This document shows, in pieces, positions 1-4,735 of a stretch of 5,653 nt of DNA. The translations under genes were made by a program, and so were the position numbers. Where the stretch lies: positions 1-5,653 of the forward strand of contig JAGRCC010000908.1 of the NCBI GenBank assembly GCA_020433785.1. Reading direction: 5' to 3'. The notes under the pieces were generated by a model. The model searched no databases and had not been told where the DNA came from. It saw only the letters and a program-made list of their open reading frames with translations. This DNA comes from Anaerolineae bacterium (GTDB lineage: Bacteria > Chloroflexota > Anaerolineae > 4572-78 > J111). Each line of letters opens with the position of its first letter. The first letter of the stretch is position 1.

Positions 1-500
1 TAGTTGATCCAGACAATACTCCCCTGCCCGGCCGCCGCAGTCGTCGGCTGCCAGGTATCGACCGGGGGTGTATCAGCCATCGGCTCAACGTTTGGATCAA
101 AATCAAACACGTCAACAATATCTTTGGGTTTAGCCAACAGGGTTCCATCGGGGCCAATGGCCGGGGCGGTTTGATCCAACCGGGCCGCTTTGGCGATAAA
201 TCCGCCGGACGTTAACGTAAACTCTCCGGCCTCGCCGATAATACCGGGCACGTTGGCGGCAAATTTATGCTCGCCAGGGTTGAGTTGCAACGCGAGTTGG
301 CCGCCTTCCGGGACCGTATTTGTGCCAGGCACGGTATAGGTTACATCATCAAGGTCGAGGAACAGCTCCTGACCAATGTAATTAATGAAAATAAAGTTAT
401 TGCCCGACTCCTGAGCTTGCGTTTGAGACCCAAAAAGCCCAAACATTAGGATAATAGCCGCTAACATCCCTAAAATCATAGTAACCGTCTTTTTAAACAT
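1..500 (-). CDS. Secreted beta-rich protein with probable tandem domain, N-terminal part (3' end outside window)
   Basis: The ATG at 498-500 is preceded by an AGGTGA ribosome binding site (505-510, spacing 4). The frame stays open for 166 codons to the left edge, so the C-terminus is missing. Residues 1-29 form a classic Sec signal peptide: KK at 3-4, a hydrophobic core at 6-24, and a likely cut after TQA at 27-29. The mature part starts with a hydrophobic/aromatic strand pattern (FIFINYIGQELFLDLDD, residues 36-52), then VPEGGQLALQLNPGEH (63-78) and a strand-turn pattern to about residue 109. This resembles an Ig-like or DUF4397-like extracellular beta domain, but I cannot name the family. 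A Pro/Asp-rich linker (110-160) leads to GSIVWIN at the edge, which resembles the start of the first domain, so a second copy probably follows. The last two bases are TA, so a Tyr codon or a stop are both possible; the repeat argues for Tyr (INY). Probable role: exported surface or cell-wall protein of unknown function. Confidence 0.75.
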   Translation of the reverse strand, partial: MFKKTVTMILGMLAAIILMFGLFGSQTQAQESGNNFIFINYIGQELFLDLDDVTYTVPGTNTVPEGGQLALQLNPGEHKFAANVPGIIGEAGEFTLTSGGFIAKAARLDQTAPAIGPDGTLLAKPKDIVDVFDFDPNVEPMADTPPVDTWQPTTAAAGQGSIVWIN

Positions 501-608
501 CGTCTCACCTCACGTGATGGAATAAAAGTTATAATAGGGCTAACAATTAAAAATTGGCCGTCTGCAACGGTAAATCAATGTGGAAAGCCTATGATGTGGG
601 ATCAGGTA
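501..608 (-). other. Intergenic leader between the glutaredoxin-like gene and the secreted-protein gene
   Basis: This 108-base AT-rich gap lies upstream of the secreted-protein gene on the minus strand. Read on that strand it contains a TATTATAAC stretch (528-536) that could serve as a -10 region about 30-35 bases before the start codon. No convincing -35 hexamer stands at the right distance, so the promoter is only suggested. It also contains a perfect inverted repeat, CAATT-AAA-AATTG (544-556), and a short GC hairpin, listed separately. Confidence 0.3.
549..570 (-). terminator. Possible weak terminator after the glutaredoxin-like gene
   Basis: On the minus strand, about 40 bases after the stop codon of the glutaredoxin-like gene, CCGT-TGCAG-ACGG (558-570) can form a 4-bp stem, or 5 bp with a G-U pair. 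Four bases later there is a run of five T (549-553). The stem is short and the T-run is offset, so this would be a weak intrinsic terminator at best. Confidence 0.25.
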
Positions 609-953
609 CTAGCGACTGTACGGCTTCTTTAAAAACCCGTGTTTGTGGAGCCAGTTTTCCAGATCACGGTTATTGGGTTCGGAGATCATCGGGCCGCGAT
701 CGTAGCCTTTGATGGTGTGTTCGGTCGGTCTGGGCAGAAAATCGGTGTGGGGGACATCTTCGCCAGGGTTGGTCAGGATGAGGGTGGGGACGCTGTAGCC
801 GTTAGTCCAAGACTTAAGCCGGTCCGCAATGTCCGGATCGGCATCGATACTGAGTTCGCGATAGGGGATTTGATAACGCCTCAACAAATCACGGGCCAGA
901 GCGACGCTGGGGCAATAGGAGTTGCGCACGTACATGACGATCTCTCTATTCAA
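609..953 (-). CDS. Glutaredoxin-like protein, single-cysteine CPSV active site
   Basis: A 114-residue thioredoxin-fold protein of typical glutaredoxin size. It begins with strand beta1 (IVMYVRNSYCP, residues 5-15), then the redox site C14-P-S-V17, helix 1 (18-28), strand 2 (YRELSID, 31-37), helix 2 (40-49), and the cis-proline loop S54-V-P56-T ahead of strand 3 (LIL). C14 is the only cysteine, so any thiol chemistry must be monothiol or need a partner thiol. Residues 62-82 are an insert relative to short glutaredoxins, and the usual glutathione-binding GG-x-D motif is replaced by G83-YDRG. The start is TTG (951-953) with AGGAG at 961-965, spacing 7. An in-frame ATG at residue 7 would cut into beta1, so TTG is preferred. 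Expected role: cytoplasmic thiol-disulfide exchange or sensing. It has its own promoter and need not be co-transcribed with the LysM gene. Fold call firm; exact subfamily and activity uncertain. Confidence 0.82.
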   Translation of the reverse strand: MNREIVMYVRNSYCPSVALARDLLRRYQIPYRELSIDADPDIADRLKSWTNGYSVPTLILTNPGEDVPHTDFLPRPTEHTIKGYDRGPMISEPNNRDLENWLHKHGFLKKPYSR

Positions 954-960
954 AATCCTG

Positions 961-965
961 CTCCT
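961..965 (-). promoter_or_regulatory. Ribosome binding site deciding the TTG start of the glutaredoxin-like gene
   Basis: AGGAG on the minus strand lies 7 bases before the TTG codon at 951-953. This supports the rare start over the internal ATG at residue 7, although that ATG also has a weaker GAGAG 6 bases upstream of it. Confidence 0.6.
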
Positions 966-988
966 GAAGTTAGAAGAGTTTACTCTAG

Positions 989-1016
989 ATTATAGCACAG
1001 GCGCGTTAATTTTGAA
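989..1016 (-). promoter_or_regulatory. Extended -10 sigma70-type promoter for the glutaredoxin-like gene
   Basis: On the minus strand a perfect TATAAT (989-994) is directly preceded by TGC (995-997), giving an extended -10 element. TTCAAA (1011-1016) lies 16 bases further up and matches 4 of 6 positions of the -35 consensus. The predicted transcript start is near 982, leaving a leader of about 28 bases that includes the AGGAG site. Confidence 0.6.
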
Positions 1017-1051
1017 TTAGAATCATCAATCAGGCTAGCGAAGTGGATTGT

Positions 1052-2041
1052 TTACGAAGGCGGCACCGTATAAACCGAGATTTCATTACCTTCGGCGTCT
1101 CGTAAGATGATGGTAGTGCCGGGCGGCCAGGCGGCTTCGCCCTGGTTGAGAAAGAGATCGCTGGGGGTGTTTTGTCCGGCGGAAGTGTGAACCCTGATAC
1201 TACCGCCGCTAAACAGGAAGATATCGGGAAAGGTAAAATTAGCCAGCGATGAGCCTTCCAGTCGCCAATCAAGCAGGCTGGTGCCGGCCCCCTGGTTAAG
1301 AATGACCACCGTTTCCTGAGCCAGCGTACCTGCCCCCAAAATTTGGGTAATCGACACATTAATCTCATCAAATGGAGCCGGGGTAGAGGTCAACAGCAAG
1401 GCCGCGGTGTCAGCCGATGGCGTAGCGGTATCGCTGGGGGTGGGTGAGGGGCCAACAGTTGCCGCCGGTTCGGGCGGCACCTCAGCATCGTCCGGCAGCG
1501 GGGTCGGTGGGTCAAACGGCAGCGGGGTTTCGGTGGGAATGGGAACTACGGTAAAAGTGGCAGTTCCGGTGGGCAAGCCGCCGACCGGGATCGTTAGTTC
1601 CTGCCCAATTTGAATAAAGTCTTGATTACTTAGACCGTTGGCCGTCATCAAATCAAACAGCGATACGGAAAACTTATCGGCGATCAGGCTCAAGGTATCG
1701 CCCTCTTTCACCTCGTAGATCAAAGTCTGGATGGGGGTACTTTGCGTTGGCACTACGGCTACGGCCGTCTCCTCCAGGCTAACCGTAGCCGCGCTGTCGG
1801 TTTGGCTTGAAGCCTCGGCGGCCAGATCACTCCCGGCCGCTGACCCGGCCACGGTCCCCGGTACAACCCCTCGGTTGGCAATGAGCACGACGCCCACGCT
1901 GATGATCAGCGAGACGACCGCATTGACGCCGATAATCAAAAGCAGTTGACTCAGCGGTAGCCCCACGCCTGTCACATGGCTCTCGGCATAAGAGTCGTAC
2001 TCGTCAAAATCCGGCTCCAGGTCATACCTGGTATCGTTCAT
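1052..2041 (-). CDS. Membrane-anchored LysM and lamin-tail-domain (LTD) protein
   Basis: A 329-residue protein in five parts. (1) An acidic, Tyr-rich cytoplasmic tail (1-28). (2) One transmembrane helix (about 29-54) without a cleavage site, so an N-in anchor. (3) After a small Ala/Ser-rich spacer, a LysM domain at 109-152, recognisable by YEVKEGDTLSLIADKFSVS, then LMTANGLSN and IQIGQELTIP; LysM binds the N-acetylglucosamine part of peptidoglycan. (4) A Pro/Thr/Ser/Glu-rich linker (153-224) with several T-P-type turns. (5) A C-terminal beta domain (225-326) with the lamin-tail pattern: VVILNQGAG, LLDWRLEGSS, FTFPDIFLFSGGSIRVHTS, a Trp before PPGTTIILRDAEGN. Lamin-tail domains in bacteria are often found on secreted or surface proteins, including nuclease-associated ones. 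The ATG at 2039-2041 follows AAGG (2050-2053, spacing 8). Likely role: tethering something to, or sensing, the cell wall; the ligand of the LTD is unknown. It is transcribed divergently from padR. Confidence 0.85.
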   Translation of the reverse strand: MNDTRYDLEPDFDEYDSYAESHVTGVGLPLSQLLLIIGVNAVVSLIISVGVVLIANRGVVPGTVAGSAAGSDLAAEASSQTDSAATVSLEETAVAVVPTQSTPIQTLIYEVKEGDTLSLIADKFSVSLFDLMTANGLSNQDFIQIGQELTIPVGGLPTGTATFTVVPIPTETPLPFDPPTPLPDDAEVPPEPAATVGPSPTPSDTATPSADTAALLLTSTPAPFDEINVSITQILGAGTLAQETVVILNQGAGTSLLDWRLEGSSLANFTFPDIFLFSGGSIRVHTSAGQNTPSDLFLNQGEAAWPPGTTIILRDAEGNEISVYTVPPS

Positions 2042-2116
2042 CTCAACCGCCTTATGTCAAAAAATAGGCACATATAGTATGCAAAGAATTGATAACCCCA
2101 ATATGTAGACTTTGAT

Positions 2117-2145
2117 ATTATACTCCATCTCTGACAAACTGACAA
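2117..2145 (-). promoter_or_regulatory. Sigma70-type promoter for the LysM/LTD gene
   Basis: On the minus strand TTGTCA (2140-2145, 5 of 6 consensus) is followed after exactly 17 bases by a perfect TATAAT (2117-2122). The predicted transcript start is near 2110. The end of the spacer carries the GATGGAG box that is repeated in the padR promoter. Confidence 0.65.
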
Positions 2146-2169
2146 TGATAGCGCTAGGCAATTCTTGAT

Positions 2170-2197
2170 TTGACTCTTTTATGATGGAGAGTAGAAT
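2170..2197 (+). promoter_or_regulatory. Sigma70-type promoter for padR
   Basis: TTGACT (2170-2175, 5 of 6 consensus) is followed after 16 bases by TAGAAT (2192-2197, 5 of 6). The predicted transcript start is near 2204, about 46 bases before the padR start codon. The spacer contains the GATGGAG box shared with the divergent promoter. Its -35 lies only 25 bases from the -35 of the opposing promoter, so the polymerase sites are close enough to interfere. Confidence 0.6.
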
Positions 2198-2249
2198 ATC
2201 TAGGCGTAAAGAAATACAAAACAGGTAGGTTAAACTACTGAGGAGAAGT

Positions 2250-2582
2250 ATGGTGGCTAAACTGGATATGAGAACGGGTAGTACAGCCGTAATGGTTTTG
2301 AAGTTGTTATCGGAAAAATCAATGTATGGCTATCAAATTGTCAAAGAGTTACAGGCTCGCAGTGAGGGATATTTTAGCCTGGAACAGGGCACGCTTTACC
2401 CGGCGCTACATCGTTTAGAAAATGATGGGCTGGTTGAAAGCCGCTGGGAAGTGGTTGAAGACGGCCCCTCCCGTAAATATTACTATATTACCGATAAAGG
2501 TGAGGCTGAGCTTAAAAAATCGGTTCGGCAGTGGAGCGATTTTTCCCGCAATCTATTAAAATTATTAGACGGCTCCGTCTAG
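2250..2582 (+). CDS. PadR family transcriptional regulator
   Basis: A 110-residue winged-helix repressor of the short PadR type (about 100-115 residues). Hallmarks are helix 1 (TAVMVLKLLSE, 12-22), the MYGYQIVKEL motif (25-34), the recognition part GTLYPALHRLENDGLVESRW (47-66), and the wing DGPSRKYYYITDKGEAEL (71-88), followed by a C-terminal dimerisation helix (89-107). The ATG at 2250 follows GAGGAG (2240-2245) by only 4 bases; the next codon, GTG at 2253, would have a more usual spacing of 7, so the true start may be either. Proteins of this family sense small molecules or pair with HAAS-domain partners encoded next door, as here. It probably represses its own promoter and perhaps the divergent LysM gene through the repeated box. 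A gap of over 100 bases separates it from the next gene. Confidence 0.93.
   Translation: MVAKLDMRTGSTAVMVLKLLSEKSMYGYQIVKELQARSEGYFSLEQGTLYPALHRLENDGLVESRWEVVEDGPSRKYYYITDKGEAELKKSVRQWSDFSRNLLKLLDGSV
2567..2580 (+). other. Small perfect palindrome at the end of padR
   Basis: AGACGG-CT-CCGTCT overlaps the padR stop codon (2580-2582). It can form a 5-bp stem with a 4-base loop. No T-run follows, so it is not a typical intrinsic terminator; it could slightly protect or pause the padR transcript. Confidence 0.3.
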
Positions 2583-2591
2583 GCTGTTAAT

Positions 2592-2621
2592 TTGACCTAT
2601 GACAATTGATCAGGATATTAA
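2592..2621 (+). promoter_or_regulatory. Possible internal promoter ahead of the HAAS-protein gene
   Basis: The AT-rich gap between padR and the next gene contains TTGACC (2592-2597, 5 of 6) and TATTAA (2616-2621, 4 of 6) at 18-base spacing. The -10 match is modest. If used, it would make the three downstream genes partly independent of the padR promoter. Confidence 0.3.
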
Positions 2622-2702
2622 ATTAAAATTAAGCCAAAACTGCTAAGATTAACTCGCTACTTGACGGTACCAGCATGGTCAATTCGATGGTAAAGTAACT
2701 TT

Positions 2703-2707
2703 GGAGA
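2703..2707 (+). promoter_or_regulatory. Ribosome binding site deciding the HAAS-protein start
   Basis: GGAGA lies 11 bases before the ATG at 2719, a long but workable spacing. It overlaps the alternative TTG start at 2701 and therefore argues against that codon being used. Confidence 0.45.
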
Positions 2708-2718
2708 AACACCAGCCA

Positions 2719-3657
2719 ATGTCAGCCATAAAAGAGTATTTGCACGAATTTAAAAAATCCCTGCCACGCCACCTTCAACCGGAAGCGGAGGCCGAAGTCT
2801 ATTCACATCTGGATGCGTTAGCTCAGGAATTTCAAGCAAAAGGGTTACCGCGCCCCGCCGCCGAAGCCAAAGCTGTGCAGCAGTTTGGCCTGCCGCGCAC
2901 AATCGGCAGCGCCTGGCGTCGAGCCGCAGGCGTAGTCGATTGGTCTGACATTCTCTTGGCCGCCCTGCCTATTTTGGGAATTACCGGTATCGGTTGGACC
3001 TTGATCGGCCAACATATTCCCCTCAGCATCTATCTGGTTCTATTTGGACTTGGTGCGGGGCTGGCCTGGTGGCGCGGCTGGCCGACCTGGTGGTATGCCT
3101 GGTTGGGCTGGCTTTTTCTGGCTGTACTCATTGTGCCGTCTACATCATGGCTGTTTGTTATAACCTTTCCGATTATCGTCACCCTCTTGGCCATCGACAG
3201 TTGGCAATACGCCACTCTGATGACCCTACCTTTTACCACCTATCTGGCTTTTGCCACTTTAATCGAGCGCCATCAGCTAGTGACCACCGGTTGGGGGCCG
3301 GGCAGCCTCTATCCGAGCAATCTGATCTGGCTGGAAACAGCTTTTTCCATTTTATGGATCATCATCTTAGCCGCCAGCTTACGAGCCGCCCGCCCCACCA
3401 GACGAGGCGTCTATCTGGTCGCCGGGTTGATTGGAACCCAGACCATTTATATTAGTGTGGTTATATTAACGTTAATCGCCGGCAAGCTGATGCCTGGCTA
3501 TTTCATAACCACCTTAACCACTCACCAAACCATGTTTGTTAAGCTGCCGATTGGTCTGCTGACGATGGGTCTGACCCTTTACCCGTTATTAGTGTGGTTG
3601 GTCGCTCAGTGGCTGCGGCAGAATGATCCTCATATCGACTCACATCGAACGACTTGA
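2719..3657 (+). CDS. HAAS-domain polytopic membrane protein, PadR-associated
   Basis: From the ATG at 2719 the protein has 312 residues. Residues 1-66 form a cytoplasmic helical domain of the HAAS / DUF1700-like type: MSAIKEYLHEFKKSLP, HLQPEAEAEVYSHLDALAQEFQAKG, then AEAKAVQQFGLPRTIGSAWR. This domain is characteristically encoded beside PadR regulators and is thought to act in signalling or anti-regulator control. About eight hydrophobic segments follow (near 77-95, 101-117, 125-142, 144-159, 164-180, 202-220, 230-253, 276-298), so the rest is embedded in the membrane. A Trp-rich stretch (AWWRGWPTWWYAWLGWLF, about 116-133) stands out. The start choice: an in-frame TTG at 2701 would add six residues but has no ribosome binding site, while GGAGA (2703-2707) lies 11 bases before the ATG, so ATG is preferred. 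Likely role: membrane partner of PadR, perhaps sensing envelope or membrane state. No transport motif is visible. Confidence 0.8.
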   Translation: MSAIKEYLHEFKKSLPRHLQPEAEAEVYSHLDALAQEFQAKGLPRPAAEAKAVQQFGLPRTIGSAWRRAAGVVDWSDILLAALPILGITGIGWTLIGQHIPLSIYLVLFGLGAGLAWWRGWPTWWYAWLGWLFLAVLIVPSTSWLFVITFPIIVTLLAIDSWQYATLMTLPFTTYLAFATLIERHQLVTTGWGPGSLYPSNLIWLETAFSILWIIILAASLRAARPTRRGVYLVAGLIGTQTIYISVVILTLIAGKLMPGYFITTLTTHQTMFVKLPIGLLTMGLTLYPLLVWLVAQWLRQNDPHIDSHRTT

Positions 3658-3716
3658 TCGCTTAAAATCTCAACCCTAACGAAGCAAAATTTGCCAATAA
3701 AGGACATAACGTCTCC

Positions 3717-4721
3717 ATGCTAAACCTTTTTACCTTATTCTTTAAGAAAGTTGTCGGCCTAATCTGCTATCTTTTCTGGCTAGGTTCGTGGCTGCTTGGG
3801 ATAGGTTTAATTTTATGGTATCCCTTACGCTGGTGGCCAGGCGACAAGCTGCCGCCGGTTCAGCTTCTTAACTATTTTATGGCCTGGTTGCTGCTGGCCT
3901 TGATCCCGGCTTTGGCCGCGGCCGGATTAACTCGACGTAAATGGCTGGCCACCCTATTGGCTATTCCTACTATCCTCATTATCTCCAACTACGCGCCGCT
4001 TTTCCTGCCGCGAGGCAATCCGGTTCTGGCCCATAGCGGGCAGCTAAAGGTTATGAGCTATAACATCTACTGGCGGAATTCCAACAATCTGCAAAACATT
4101 ACTGACATCATCCGCCGCGAACAACCGGATATTTTACTGGTGCAAGAAGCCTACGATTCTTTATCGTACTCGCTCACCCAAGAATTGGAGACACTCTACC
4201 CCGGTCAAGAACTGTATTACACCTTTTCATCTAGAGCGGGTCAAGGCATCATTAGCCGCTTTCCTCTGACCCCATTGGATTTCTCTTACGAACAAGGGCG
4301 GGCCCAAAAAGCCATTGTTCACACCCCCAACGGCGATATACAAGTTTGGAATGTTCACCTTAGGCAGCCACTCCGCTGGTCGCGCCAGTATCAACAGATG
4401 GTCAATCTGGTTGACGCCGTCGCTGCCGTCGATCAACCGCTGATCATTGGCGGCGATTTCAATACAAATGATCAATCAGAGATATATGGCATGCTCAATC
4501 AATACTTGGAAAACGCCCATTGGGAAGCCGGTTGGGGCTTTGGCTTTACGTTCCCCTCCCAGGATCGCCCTGTGAAAGGGGTGAGCCTCCCGGCGCCATT
4601 GGTCCGGATCGATCACATCTTCCACAGCAACCACTTTTATGCCTCCGAGGCCAAAACCCTCCCGGATGGCGGCGGGTCCGATCACCTGCCGGTTGTGGCT
4701 GAACTATCGTTTATCAAGTAA
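3717..4721 (+). CDS. Membrane-anchored endonuclease/exonuclease/phosphatase (EEP) family protein, VanJ-like architecture
   Basis: A 334-residue protein with three N-terminal membrane helices (about 13-35, 48-70, 77-93) followed by an EEP catalytic domain (about 108-332). Basic residues K10-K11 and R73-R74-K75 flank the helices so that the catalytic domain should face outside (positive-inside rule). All EEP motifs are present: MSYNIYW with N116, VQE with the metal ligand E144, the NVHL motif with H214, GGDFN with D247 and N249, RIDHIF with D299, and the terminal catalytic SDH (321-323) before LPV. It should therefore be an active Mg-dependent phosphoesterase. The same build is known in the actinobacterial glycopeptide-resistance protein VanJ, reported to act on undecaprenyl pyrophosphate; that substrate is only an inference here. 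The ATG at 3717 follows AAAGGA (3699-3704) at a long spacing of 12, and no closer in-frame start exists. It sits 59 bases after the HAAS gene and 14 bases before the metallophosphoesterase. Confidence 0.88.
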   Translation: MLNLFTLFFKKVVGLICYLFWLGSWLLGIGLILWYPLRWWPGDKLPPVQLLNYFMAWLLLALIPALAAAGLTRRKWLATLLAIPTILIISNYAPLFLPRGNPVLAHSGQLKVMSYNIYWRNSNNLQNITDIIRREQPDILLVQEAYDSLSYSLTQELETLYPGQELYYTFSSRAGQGIISRFPLTPLDFSYEQGRAQKAIVHTPNGDIQVWNVHLRQPLRWSRQYQQMVNLVDAVAAVDQPLIIGGDFNTNDQSEIYGMLNQYLENAHWEAGWGFGFTFPSQDRPVKGVSLPAPLVRIDHIFHSNHFYASEAKTLPDGGGSDHLPVVAELSFIK

Positions 4722-4735
4722 CGCCCAAACGCCTC

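Larger units (their letters stand above)
2114..2200. repeat. Imperfect inverted repeat placing the same box in both divergent promoters (candidate operator)
   Basis: The arm at 2114-2132, read on the minus strand, is AGAGATGGAGTATAATATC. The arm at 2181-2200, read on the plus strand, is ATGATGGAGAGTAGAATATC. They share GATGGAG and AATATC, differ by a two-base insertion and one substitution between these, and are separated by 48 bases. Each arm covers the 3' part of the promoter spacer plus the -10 hexamer of its own promoter. A protein bound there would block both promoters. PadR regulators commonly repress their own genes, so PadR is the natural candidate, but the box does not match the classic ATGT-N8-ACAT PadR site. 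Confidence 0.5.
2042..2249. promoter_or_regulatory. Divergent intergenic control region between the LysM gene and padR
   Basis: This 208-base AT-rich spacer holds the start regions of both flanking units, which point away from each other. Two complete sigma70-type promoters and a shared inverted box lie inside and are listed separately. The LysM transcript would have a leader of about 69 bases and the padR transcript one of about 46 bases. No small open frame or RNA gene is apparent. A short near-palindrome CATA-TAG-TATG (2071-2081) lies in the LysM leader. Confidence 0.7.

Noticed and set aside
516..535. GATGGA followed by TATAAT on the plus strand, resembling the box in the divergent promoters
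   Set aside because: The distance between the two parts differs, there is no -35, and no plus-strand gene follows.
639..995. Plus-strand open frame of 118 codons opposite the glutaredoxin-like gene
   Set aside because: It is the antisense shadow of a gene with clear thioredoxin-fold motifs, a promoter and a ribosome site; the antisense translation shows no recognisable domain.
2600..2612. Near-palindrome TGACAATTGATCA between padR and the HAAS gene, as a possible operator
   Set aside because: Only the central CAATTG is symmetric; one extra base breaks the outer arms and such short AT-rich symmetry is common by chance.
2994..3455. Plus-strand open frame of 153 codons overlapping the HAAS membrane protein
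   Set aside because: Wholly inside another frame with a consistent membrane-protein pattern; its own translation has no domain pattern and no ribosome site.
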